DNA from: Zingiber officinale | Lineage: Eukaryota; Streptophyta; Magnoliopsida; Zingiberales; Zingiberaceae | Length of the DNA stretch: 64,000 bases | Direction of reading: 5' to 3' | Assembly: GCF_018446385.1 (NCBI RefSeq) | Contig: NC_055996.1 | Location: forward strand, 127,706,532 to 127,770,531 | Shown: positions 24,361 through 34,921 of the stretch, one piece after another | How the letters are laid out: the number at the start of each line of letters is the position of its first letter | Numbering within the stretch: position 1 is the stretch's first letter | Program-made: the position numbers and the translations under genes | Notes under the pieces: model-generated | The model's input: the letters and a program-made list of their open reading frames with translations, nothing else | Told to the model about the DNA's origin: nothing | Databases searched by the model: none

Positions 24361-26610
24361 TACAACCTGAAGGAGGGCAATGCGGGTGATCCTTGGAAGT
24401 TGGAAGGCGAATATAGTAGTTGGTGGGGATTTCGTATTGCAAACGGATTGTTTGTCGATCGATATTTTTGAAATCGGAACGGGTGGAGCAAAAACTTTCT
24501 AAGATTGTAAGGGAAACAAAGAAGGAATAGAGGAAGAACTTACTGATTCAGATCAATAGGAAGACGAGTTGGTCGAAGGGGATCATCGAAGAGAGGGTTG
24601 AAGAAGACAAAGCACAAAGTGACTTATCTTTGCACCACTTAGGGTTTTTTAACATACGCCACGAGATAAGGTCATGCTGCAGTCGTCTGATTAAAATAGC
24701 ATGTTCATTGATAATCGTTGATTTGCCAAGGGAGGAGTGTCGTTGGTCCGTATGAAAAGACATACATCAATTGTTGTTTCAAAGAATATGTTAGTGGACT
24801 TGTGACACTTGCCCATAAATGAGCATTTATAATGGATAAGATGACGAAATCATTATGTTGGAAAACACCTTCCTGCGTATTAATGGTATACTACTGGGTG
24901 TATCGATCTTCTAACATGCATTTTTTTTTTCAAAAAAATATAGCTAAGTATAACACTAAAGCTCAAATGGGAGCCTGATTGGATGATCAGATTGAAGAAG
25001 TATCCACCCAGTTGGACCAATAAAGGAGATGATCGGGCAAATACAAGACTTGAGTCTAGTCAGTCGGCTACCAAGTCTCCTTTGACAAAATTTGAAGAGA
25101 AGGCTAGTGATACGGGCTATTACGAACGGATCCAAGTATGACGTGATAGTTAAAGTTAGGGTGACGAGACCGTCAAAGTTAAGATGAGGTGGTGATCTAA
25201 GTCAAGGGAAAGTGATAATCAAAGGGTCACTCTCAATATGGTCTGGTTCCTTCCTCAAAGCTAAGGGTCCTAATACAAGGACGACCTGCCCTAGAGCCAG
25301 TCGAGCCTGAGGTGTCTAGTGTGTCGCTCTTATGCCAAGACACGTAGCATATAAATGAGTGTTCCTGGGCCACTCAGATTTAATAAAGGATCGGCCTGCC
25401 CTAAGACCTTTCGTGAATACATTCATCCGGGTCTCAGTGATCCAACTTTTCACTCTTAGAGTACAATTTAATATACATCCAAGTCAAACATATGGGTTTT
25501 CGCTATTCATTCCCTCATCCTTTAATACATGGGCAACCAAGTATACAGTTGACTAGAGTTACAAAGTTCAATATCCTTTTCTTCGTCGAGCAAATATAAG
25601 GCAAATTTTAGAAGAAACCCGATCAGATTTCTAGAGATCATATATCACTTCAGGAACAAGCCTCCCGGTATAAGGATGATCGGACGAAAGTACTAGTCGG
25701 GCCTCTCAGGGCTCAGTTCACCATTTTTCATAAAAAGGTATCCTTCCATATGGCTAGTCAATCGTAAGAACCATCTAGATGTAGGGGACTTGGCCTCCCA
25801 TTACTTTATAATCAGGCCTCTAGCATCACACGACATATATCAGGGTAGCCCTAAAGGCTGAATGCCCTAGCATACTGAGTACTTTGCTTTTATATGTATA
25901 CTCGATCGGCTGAATATCTGGCCGGGATATCTTTTGGGGACTACATTGTCAGAGAATCTCAGCATCTTGTTAGAGAATAATAACCGCTGTTCAGAGAATA
26001 TTTTTCTATTATTACATGGGAATTTAATAGAACTCTCCTCGAAGGTAAATCTGCATTTTCCATTAGCCAACACATTATGACCATAGATTCCTTCATCCAC
26101 CTTATTAATGGTGTTAGTTACAAAAATGATGCACACGGATAACGGAAGATTCTACGGATAGTGACTATACGCCTCCCAGGATACACATTCCCGTACTCGA
26201 CAACTTCTGAAATCCGATATTTTTACCATCTCATGATTGTGGAAGTTATTAGAGGTGGTACATAAAGGAATTGTCCTTTCCAATGGCAATGTACGCTTTG
26301 GAACATATTCTTACTACGCACACGCTTTGATATACATCTATTGTTCAATTTCCTGCTCGGGTATTATACTAACTTGAGCGTCGGAGGGTCTTTGCCAAGA
26401 ACCTCTTCCCTGATTTTTAGCACTGATGTTTGTCTGCTTTCTCGAGTGTGCACAGGAAGGGTTTTCGTTCTCATTTGCAGCCCCTGCTTCAATATAAAGT
26501 CTTCATCAGTTAACCTTACAACCACCAGCCCAGTTCGCCATCTCTCCAACTTTCAGATAGGATCAATTACTATAACGTATCTCGCCAACTTCTTCCTCAA
26601 ATCATTTTTG
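24361..26610 (+). other. Non-coding, probably gypsy LTR debris
   Basis: No gene is seen. Around 26370 the words ACTTGAGCGTCGGAGGGTC resemble the U5 part of Tat-type gypsy LTRs, and GCATATAAATGAG near 25348 could be the matching TATA box. An LTR on plus from about 24950 to 26600 would fit, but I could not read its ends or a target duplication. Confidence 0.35.
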
Positions 26611-26619
26611 AAACCGTCA

Positions 26620-27200
26620 AGGTCATCTTAAGCATTGAACCTATCATCCTCTATTGCAAAACCTAATCATTCTTGAAACGAAGTTTGAGTGTATCCAAAA
26701 GGAAGAAAGTAATCTTTTTTCTTTTTCTCCCAATCTATGATCTTGATTTTGCCCTATTTGTCTCGTGAGGGCCGCAAGTGCTCCCACCACGGTAATTCTT
26801 GATTAACAATTAGCTTCACTTTCATCCAATCTGGAACTTGTTTATAGTTGAAGATTCGCTCCACTTTGTTGATCCAATAAACAAAATTCTCTATATTTGA
26901 CATACCAAAATATTTGGGTAGATCAACTCAACATCCGAGTTCTCCATGTCGATCCTCTTGACCACGTTCCTCAAGATCTTCAAAATTTTGTGTCACTGCT
27001 ACTACACGCTGGGTTAAATCTATGACTTGTCTCTATAAATCTTCAATCTTCATATGCTGAGTTAAATCTGCAACTTGCCTTTGTAAATCCTCGATCACAT
27101 CTTGGGCTCTACGACCATGATGCGAGGCTTCCTCAATCGGAATTTGCCTAGAACAACCATGATCATGATCACAATGACTTTCCATTGGATCTGACGCTCA
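26620..27200 (-). pseudogene. Decayed gypsy gag fragment
   Basis: On minus, from an ATG near 27184, the frame gives a His-rich start, two related heptad stretches (DLQRQVADLTQ, RQVIDLTQRV) and then a gag capsid pattern (KYFGMSNIENFVYWINKVERIF, shared here only in part; DWMKVKLIV, LPWWEHL). This is the capsid-like gag region of Ty3/gypsy elements. Several stops break it. A primer-site-like TTGGTATTAGAGTTGG on minus lies just upstream (about 27225-27240), so an LTR should follow to the right; the AT-rich part to about 27660 may be its remains. Confidence 0.6.
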
Positions 27201-27689
27201 ACTTCCTCATTCGAAACTTGCCAACTCTAATACCAATTAATGCCAGATAGGATATCGATTATCCTATGAGTTGATAAACTAAAGAGAAAAACATAGTTCT
27301 CTAGATTTTATCAAAAAATAAGAAAATTTTAATCAGAATAGAGGATGATTCTTCGAACAGTTAAAAAAAATGTTTATATAAATTCTACACTCTGAGACCC
27401 AAATACAAGAAATAAATTTTAATATATCGAATATAATTCTTAACTTGGGAAGAAAAAACATAAATTCTAAAAGAAATAAAAAATTATTAACAGGTAATCC
27501 TAAAATTCTTAAATTTACTAAAAATAAAAAAAATACATAAATAATAAAAATTATCAGAAATACCTATAATACTAAAAATACCTTAAATATTAAAAAAAAT
27601 TATCAAAAGAAATAATAATAAAAATCTTCCAAATCTCCTGTATTAATTTTTTAAAATTTAATATTTTTTAATTTATTTTTATTTATAAT

Positions 27690-28476
27690 GTATCAATTTA
27701 AAATTTATTAATTATTTTTTCTGCATTATTTCCCACCAAAATATGTCGCCCACTCAATTTTTATTGACCGAATTCGTGATTGACTTAGTCGGAAAAACAA
27801 GTCTACCCTCCCAGTCTTCCTAGCCCCATCGTCCAATTAAATTAAACAGCAGGGGTCTTCCTTGACGGGTTGGATCACTATAAGAACATGGGGGAGCACT
27901 GAGCCGCCAAAACTTCTCACTTCTGTCACTCACGCAGTTCTACGATCGGAGTCGGAGGCCTTCTATACTCGATCCGTCTGCTGCATCTGGTCAGGTTTTC
28001 TGCTTTTCCATTTTAGGTGTTCTTTTTTGCTTTTGATTTTGATGCGGCGTCTCTGCTAGTGTTTGCTTGGCGGTTGTTGAATTTTTTATTGCTAAAGGTT
28101 TTGCCTTTCCGGTACAGGCTTAGCCTCGTTCTTCCTCTTGTTTCACAGAATCTGCAAAGTTGGTCTTCGATTTGATTCTCCCAAAGCCCCTTTATTTTGT
28201 ACTTTCTCAGTGCTGGAAAAATCGAATCTTGTTCGAGGTTCGAGCGTGCTCTTTCCCATGAAGAATCCTGTGGTTCCTCCTAATTACGCCTTCGTCTGCG
28301 CTTCTTTGGCTCCGGCCATCTTTGCCATACAGAAAAGCACTCACTTTCATATAAATGATAGAAGACCGCACAATCTTATGATTGCGCTTGATAAATTTCT
28401 GAACGCCACAAGGGAATGCTTTAATAAGTTCAAGTTCAATAAAGAACTAATGAATGAGAGTTTCATGCTGCTCTAG
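27690..28476 (+). pseudogene. Truncated FERONIA-like copy: promoter, leader and signal-peptide start only
   Basis: From about 27690 this follows the upstream regions of both full copies, with the TATA box at 27879-27884, the leader intron sites, and ATG at 28258. The coding part matches the first residues (MKNPVV, then a shortened signal peptide missing five codons) and stops matching at about 28325. Unrelated sequence then continues the frame to a stop at 28474-28476, giving a possible 72-residue product. There are no malectin, membrane or kinase parts. It is evidence of a three-copy local family with one copy deleted. Confidence 0.8.
27879..27884 (+). promoter_or_regulatory. TATA box of the truncated FERONIA-like copy
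   Basis: TATAAG in the same ATCACTATAAG context as in the two full copies. Its survival means the truncated copy could still be transcribed. Confidence 0.5.
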
Positions 28477-29640
28477 ACGAAATATGTCAAAAGATAGACT
28501 GTCATCCTCCTTTTATTTATGACTATGGGATGTTGTCATCATGGGTGACTTAAACCTAAAAAGTTAAAATAAAGTTCATTTAGTAAACGACTAAATAGAT
28601 TACTTAGTCATTTTAAATTTATGGTATTATTATAATTCAAATAAGGACAGAAATTGAACCTAAATTGAATTTAGGTAGCAAATACATCCCCTACTGCATA
28701 TACATGAGACTTAATATATCTAATTAAATTCATCTAAAATTTGAATTAGGTTAGTTAAATCGTATGACTTGATTTTTGTCAAACCTTCTTCGATTATAAT
28801 TTTGACCTTCACATATTCAATTAGCATATTAAAATACTTCATTTTTTTTTTATCTTAGCCCTTATCATAGGGTCTAGGTTAATATATGATGAATAATTAT
28901 TAATATCTAGAATAGGTTGTTCATTTTCTTCTATAGTCTTAACTTGATTCATATTGTTAATTTATTAAACAATTTGTTCTTTTTCTTTGATTCCATTGTC
29001 AACTATTGAATTCTCCATCTCATTATACTAAAAATTTATTATGCTCACTTGGGTATTTCTCACAACTCATCTCTAGATTATACGAATGAAGATAAATTAT
29101 ACGATCAACTTAAAATAGACCGCTTGAACATGAAAAGAGTTTTTTTCCAATATATTCCATGGAAATTAACCCTAATCACTTGTCCATGTCTATTTATCAC
29201 AACTATTCCATCCTGATATAGCCCAAATATATAGCAATAGAAATGTGACCTATTAATTTATATAAAATAGTTTTAAAAATTTTAATATTGCAGATCAAGT
29301 GTATAATAATAAAATATTAATTTATTAATTCATATAGAATAATTAATTTTTTTTTAAAAAAAATAAATAGACACCAAAATCAAACTGTTGAATCATTCAA
29401 GTATACAAAAAATAATCTTATACAAAGGCTAAGAGAAATTAAATTAAAAATTATATTAATTTTAAGATGTTTCAAATACAGACTATTTTTTTTTAAAAAA
29501 AACGACTCAATAATAAATATAGAGATTAATATGTTAAATAAAAAATATGTTACTGGATTATAGTTATTTATTATTAAAATAAAAAAAAAATTAATTATCA
29601 CGATAAAAATTAAATATTTTTTATTCATAATGTAGCAATT
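28477..29640. other. AT-rich intergenic, nothing recognised
   Basis: Very AT-rich with short homopolymer runs. Open frames here are short and of low-complexity composition (Asn/Ile/Lys/Phe). From about 29640 the sequence becomes the upstream region of FERONIA-like gene 2. Confidence 0.5.
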
Positions 29641-29940
29641 TAATATTTATTAATATTTTTTTCTAAATTATTTCCCACTAAAATAGATCATTCTTGATTG
29701 ACTTAGGTAGAATAAAATATGTCCATGCTCCAAACTAAAGATGACAATGAATCTAAATTGGTATGGGAACCAGCCCCATCTTTCTTTGGATCCGTTCCGT
29801 CCTATCTTGTGAACTTGACGTGATGGGAACTTGACGAGATGGGTCCGAATTAAATTCGCTAGATCTGTCATATTTAAATATATTTATTTTAATATTAAAA
29901 TATTATAAAATAAAATTTTAATTAAAATATTAATTATCAA

Positions 29941-29944
<4 letters not shown>

Positions 29945-30003
<59 letters not shown>
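29945..30003. repeat. (TA)n microsatellite
   Basis: An unbroken TA run of nearly 60 bases, about 570 bases before the ATG of FERONIA-like gene 2. It is absent from the corresponding upstream region of copy 1, so it arose after the duplication and may vary in length. Confidence 0.9.
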
Positions 30004-30006
<3 letters not shown>

Positions 30007-30198
30007 CTTACATCTATTTAGACGGATCTAAACTCATTCTACCTAGGCCGAATTTAAATTCGCCCTCCATCCCTATCCCAGACTTCCTAGCCCGTCGTTC
30101 AATTAAATTAAAGCAGGTTCTCCATTGCTTTTTGATCAATCATTCAAATCCACTTTGGAATTGAACAGCAGAGGCCTGCCTTGACGCGTTGAAATCAC

Positions 30199-30204
30199 TA
30201 TAAG
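30199..30204 (+). promoter_or_regulatory. TATA box of FERONIA-like gene 2
   Basis: TATAAG in the conserved ATCACTATAAGATTC context, about 375 bases before the ATG. A predicted leader intron follows at 30325-30458 (CAG|GTTTTC to TTTCACAG). Confidence 0.6.
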
Positions 30205-30575
30205 ATTCTGTGTCGAATAATATAATAAATAATATAGGCGAGCACTGAGCAACCAAGCGCTTCTCGCGCGCAGTTCGACGGTCGGAAGCCCTCTATACTC
30301 GATCCGCCTGCTGTATCTGTTCAGGTTTTCTGCTTTTGTTTTCCTTTTGCTTGTGATTTTGATGCGTCGTCTCTGCTGGTATCTGCTTGCTTGTTTTTGC
30401 AATTTTTTTTGCTAAAGGTTTTGCCTTTCCGTTACTCATTCTTCCTCTTGTTTCACAGAATCTGCGAAGTTGGTCTCCGATTCCATTCGATTCTCCGAAA
30501 ACCCCTTTCTTGTGAACTTTCTGCGTCATCCTTCTTGTTTCTAATCTTGCTCGAGGTTCGAGCGAGCTCTTCCCA

Positions 30576-33230
30576 ATGAAGAATCCTGTGGTTCACCCTA
30601 ATTGCGCCCTCGTCTGCGCTTCTTTGATAATCTTGTCGGTGGCTCCGGCCATCTTAGCTGCTGATAATGACTCCGCGATCCTCCTCAGTTGCGGAGCTTC
30701 TCAACCGGGCTCCGACCTCGATGGAAAGGATTGGACCCCCGACTCCGATTTCAACTTCTCCCTCCCTTTGAGCGGCCATAGAGTCAAAGCTACACAGCAA
30801 GCTTCGTCGGTGCCTCGAGTCCCTTACTTGACGGCTCGGGTCTTCACTTCCCCTTTTACCTACAAGTTCCCTTTCGCCGCTGACGGTCGGGTATTCCTCC
30901 GCCTCTATTTCTACCCTTCCAATTACGACAACGACAACTACACCTCTGGCGATGCCTTCTTCACTGTCATAGCTGGCCCTTACACCCTCCTCCACAATTT
31001 TAGTGCTTCTCTTGTTGCTGATAATACAAGTGTTGATTACTTTACTCGTGAATTTTCTCTCTATGTCTCCACAGGCGTCCTAAACCTCACCTTCTCCCCC
31101 TCCCCCACTCATAACCATTCTTATGCCTTTATAAACGGCATCGAGATTGTGCCAATCCCTGACATCTTTAGGTCCGGCAATCCTATGCTTATCACTGGTG
31201 GCGATGGCAATTCCATAACGTACGAGATCGATCCAGAAACGGCCATCGAAACTATTTACCGGCTCAACGTGGGTGGCGGAGCAATCGCCCCTCCCAATGG
31301 GGAATTTTCCAGACTTTGGGAAGACGATTCACGTTATATTTTTGCCGCTGCGTCTGGTGTGACATTTTCTAACGATCCAAATGTTAGTATCACATACTCC
31401 CCTGACGTTCCATCTTACATTGCGCCAACTGAAGTCTACGCGACAGCAAGGTCAATGGGTCCAGACGTATCAGTGAATTTGCAGTACAATCTTACATGGA
31501 TTCTTCAAGTGGATGCTGGTTTCTACTACCTTGTCCGGCTTCATTTTTGTGAGATCCAGTATCCCATAACCACGATTAACCAAAGAGTTTTTGATATCTT
31601 CATTAATAACCAGACAGCACAGAAATACGCAGATGTTATTGCTTGGAGTGGCGGTATCGGTGTTGCAACATTCAAGGATTATGTTGTGATTACAACAGGA
31701 AGTGGGCAGATGGACATGTGGGTTGCCCTTCATCCACAGATCGCCACGCAACCAGCGTACTTCGATGCAATTTTAAACGGGCTGGAGGTCTTCAAGTTGC
31801 CAAACAGCAGCAACAGTTTAGCTGGTTTTAATCCAGAACCACGTAGTACTCAGACTTTTGATAGTCCTAATGGGAGTGCCAGTCAGAAGCATCATAAGGC
31901 TTTTGCTGCTGTTCTTGGTGGGTTAACTGGGGGAGTTGTCATTTTGCTTGTTGCTTTTGGCCTTATTCTGTTATGCAGGCGCCGTAAGAAGCAGAAGGCG
32001 AAGGAAGTAGCCACCAGTGAGGGGACTTTGCCTCTCTCCCTCATCGGCAACTCACCTTTTGCTACATCAGCCAAGACAACAATGGAGAGCAATGCCTCGC
32101 CGCTTCCTGCTAATCTTTGCCGCTACTTCACCTTTGAAGAGATCCAAACTGCCACAAAAGACTTTGATGAATCTCTTCTTCTCGGTGTCGGTGGGTTCGG
32201 GAAGGTCTACCTCGGGGAGATTGACGATGGAACCACGAAGGTCGCGATCAAGCGTGGTAACCCAATGTCAGAGCAAGGTGTCCATGAATTCCAGACCGAA
32301 ATCGAGATGCTATCCAAGCTCCGACACAGGCATCTTGTTTCTTTAATTGGTTACTGTGAGGAGAACTGTGAAATGATCTTAGTCTATGATTATATGGCTC
32401 ATGGCACACTTCGTGAGCACCTGTATAATACACAAAACCCACCACTTTCATGGAAACAAAGACTTGAGATCTGCATTGGGGCTGCGCATGGGCTACATTA
32501 CCTTCACACAGGTGCGACATACAATATTATACATCGAGATGTGAAGACCACAAACATATTGTTAGATGCAAATTGGGTTGCCAAAGTTTCAGATTTCGGA
32601 CTTTCGAAAACTGGCCCGGAAATGGACGACACTCATGTTAGCACAGTAGTGAAGGGAAGCTTTGGTTACCTTGATCCAGAGTACTCCAGGAGGCAGCAGC
32701 TCACTGATAAATCTGATGTTTACTCTTTTGGGGTCGTATTGTTCGAGGTCCTCTGTGCTCGGCCAGTTCTTAATCGGGCACTTCCAAAGGAGCAAGTGAG
32801 CTTGGCTGATTGGGCACTGCGCTGCCAAAAGAAGGGCATTCTCGAGGAGATCATGGACCCCTGCTTGAAGGGTAGGATTGCTCCACAATGTTTCAAGAAG
32901 TTCGCAGAGACCGCAGAGAAATGCTTGGCTGATGTCGGGGTGGAACGACCTTCCATGGGCGACGTCCTTTGGAACCTTCAATTTGCCCTGCATATCCAGG
33001 AAAGCGCAGAGAACAGCGGCAACATCATCAACGGCATATTCGACGAAGCAATACCACTCGGCATGTTCCATAAGCAAGACCTTAACACTCCAACGACGGA
33101 ATCGACTACCGCATCAACCATAACCACCACAACGAGCATTCAAGACCGGAGCATTATTGGTAACGAGGACTCTCAAGGACTGGCTCCTGATGCTGTCTTC
33201 TCAGAGATTATGAATTCTACAGGACGTTGA
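30576..33230 (+). CDS. FER: FERONIA-type CrRLK1L receptor-like kinase, copy 2
   Basis: An intronless 884-residue paralogue of the gene at 5051, with the same order: signal peptide, malectin-like region, transmembrane helix, kinase. It lacks three residues (YGA) after the juxtamembrane SEGT. Kinase residues are intact: GVGGFGKVY, VAIK, HRDVKTTN, DFGLSK. One oddity is that the family-constant PEYF before RRQQLT reads PEYS here. Most differences from copy 1 fall in the first malectin half (about residues 94-163) and in a short stretch near 388-396. The start is the first in-frame ATG and aligns with copy 1. The promoter is separate, with its own TATA box and leader intron, so it is probably expressed. 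It should act in RALF and cell-wall signalling like copy 1, perhaps with shifted ligand preference (inference). Confidence 0.92.
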   Translation: MKNPVVHPNCALVCASLIILSVAPAILAADNDSAILLSCGASQPGSDLDGKDWTPDSDFNFSLPLSGHRVKATQQASSVPRVPYLTARVFTSPFTYKFPFAADGRVFLRLYFYPSNYDNDNYTSGDAFFTVIAGPYTLLHNFSASLVADNTSVDYFTREFSLYVSTGVLNLTFSPSPTHNHSYAFINGIEIVPIPDIFRSGNPMLITGGDGNSITYEIDPETAIETIYRLNVGGGAIAPPNGEFSRLWEDDSRYIFAAASGVTFSNDPNVSITYSPDVPSYIAPTEVYATARSMGPDVSVNLQYNLTWILQVDAGFYYLVRLHFCEIQYPITTINQRVFDIFINNQTAQKYADVIAWSGGIGVATFKDYVVITTGSGQMDMWVALHPQIATQPAYFDAILNGLEVFKLPNSSNSLAGFNPEPRSTQTFDSPNGSASQKHHKAFAAVLGGLTGGVVILLVAFGLILLCRRRKKQKAKEVATSEGTLPLSLIGNSPFATSAKTTMESNASPLPANLCRYFTFEEIQTATKDFDESLLLGVGGFGKVYLGEIDDGTTKVAIKRGNPMSEQGVHEFQTEIEMLSKLRHRHLVSLIGYCEENCEMILVYDYMAHGTLREHLYNTQNPPLSWKQRLEICIGAAHGLHYLHTGATYNIIHRDVKTTNILLDANWVAKVSDFGLSKTGPEMDDTHVSTVVKGSFGYLDPEYSRRQQLTDKSDVYSFGVVLFEVLCARPVLNRALPKEQVSLADWALRCQKKGILEEIMDPCLKGRIAPQCFKKFAETAEKCLADVGVERPSMGDVLWNLQFALHIQESAENSGNIINGIFDEAIPLGMFHKQDLNTPTTESTTASTITTTTSIQDRSIIGNEDSQGLAPDAVFSEIMNSTGR

Positions 33231-34311
33231 GAGGCCACATCAGTTAATGTCATGGCTTGTTATAATTTGAAGTCAGTTATTGTCTGCCATATTGAAACGT
33301 AAAGCTATAGTAATTGTACGATGAAATTAACGAATATAATGTCAGATTTCATGTCTAATTCTTGTGTAACCCGGGTGATTTTGCCTTAAGGAAGCAATCT
33401 TTACTAGTCCAGGCGGTGGCCGCCATTGGCGGGGAAGTGGAACATGCCGTAGAGCACAGTCCATTGCCGAAGGTGGAAGAGGACAGCAACTTGTTAATGT
33501 CGTGACTTTTCTCTCTTTGACCTTTTCATAAATATTCTGCAGCTGGCCTGATCTGTCCGCTATAAGTCCGTTCTTCTGTACGTAATACAAATCAGCCCCT
33601 GTTAACACTTAACAACATGATATCACCCGTTCAGATCATCTTTATTATACATTGAATTTAAATTCTGTGTAATTTTAAAATTCAACTAATTTCCTAAAAT
33701 CTTCGGCAACATATTGTTTTGATTGTTTTGTCCAACATATATGACTCCTGGTGACTAGGCTGCAAGCTCGTGGTGGCCTAGCCACAAGGCCCACAACTAT
33801 GATTTTTGGCAACTAGACTACCACTAGTTCATTAAACACTATATAGATTATTGGCTAGATGACATAAGAGGAAGTTAGCTAGTTGGGTTTGACACAGAAG
33901 GAAGATGGAAGGCAATAAGAAAGTGACTATTGGTTGGCCAAATACGACATCTGAGGAAGGAAAGTTCATTTTTGTCTAATTCCGAGTGGGACAAAAAATA
34001 GTCAAAACTAGTCCAAGGAAGAATTTAGATCCTTTTATTCCTTTAGTTTCACTAAGTAAATGAAAAAAAAAAAAATCTTGATTCTCGTGTAATCCATTCT
34101 TTCTTGTATCTATTTGTCGATTAAATAGAGTATAAAGTTGGGAGGTTGTGCTTATTTATAACATTTTCATTATAAAATAGGAAGAGGAAAAGGTCTCGGA
34201 CATTTTAATGTAATTTTGCAAGGTAAAATATCTTTTTCCAATCTCTTGATTTTAGAGTGGGAACAGAATAGTTATATACTTAAAAAACATTAATAAACCA
34301 AGAAATGCAAA
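33231..34311. other. Intergenic between FERONIA-like gene 2 and the tRNA pair
   Basis: The first 130 bases resemble the 3' region of copy 1 and then diverge. No further gene is recognised. An A-run at about 34063-34075 is the only notable feature. Confidence 0.5.
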
Positions 34312-34384
34312 TCCGTTGTAGTCTAGTTGGTTAGGATACTCGGCTCTCACCCGAGAGACCCGGGTTCAAGTCCCGGCAACGGAA
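34312..34384 (+). tRNA. trnE-CUC: tRNA-Glu (CTC), copy 1
   Basis: A full 73-base cloverleaf: acceptor stem TCCGTTG/CAACGGA with discriminator A, D-arm AGTCTAGTTGGTTAGGAT, anticodon loop CTCTCAC on a CTCGG/CCGAG stem (anticodon CTC), and T-arm CCCGGGTTCAAGTCCCGG. There is no intron. The internal A and B boxes are intact. A TTTTTT run follows at about 34408. Confidence 0.95.
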
Positions 34385-34467
34385 ATATTCTTTGACCAGT
34401 AAGTACTTTTTTGAGAAATGTAAAAATCTCATAGTTAAAGTAATATTAATAAACCAAGGAATGCAAA

Positions 34468-34540
34468 TCCGTTGTAGTCTAGTTGGCTAGGATACTCGGC
34501 TCTCACCCGAGAGACCCGGGTTCAAGTCCCGGCAACGGAA
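34468..34540 (+). tRNA. trnE-CUC: tRNA-Glu (CTC), copy 2
   Basis: Identical to the first tRNA-Glu except for one T-to-C change in the D-loop (GGCTAGG). It starts exactly 156 bases after the first. The bases before it (TAATAAACCAAGGAATGCAAA) also repeat those before copy 1, so a 156-bp segment was duplicated in tandem. A TTTTT run follows at about 34548-34569. Confidence 0.95.
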
Positions 34541-34921
34541 TGCTTTTTGACCAAATAAGTACCTTTTTGGGGAATGTCAAACTCTGAATCCGCATTATAT
34601 TTCAGCATTGATAAGCACATGTTTATTGTTTCACGCAGCAGAAGAGTTTGCTCGTTCGCAACGGCGGCAAGATCTCCGGTATATTCTGGGGATGATGCCC
34701 TTACTGATACTGTTATCCTAGGCTCCTCCATTGCCATGGCGGTGAGTTACTTCCTCCGGGCCTGGAATTGGCAGCTCCGGTGAACCATTGGATCTGCTTC
34801 TTTGGACGGCGGAGCGAATGCTTTGCGGGAAAAGCGAGGTCCCTCGGAGGCCGCCCATGCTTTGCTTGATCTCCTGGAATGAATTCCGACGAGTTCAGAT
34901 AAAAATCTCATTTTTACAAGC

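Noticed and set aside
34522-34737. Minus-strand frame overlapping the second tRNA
   Set aside because: It is short, runs into the tRNA gene and has no similarity I recognise.
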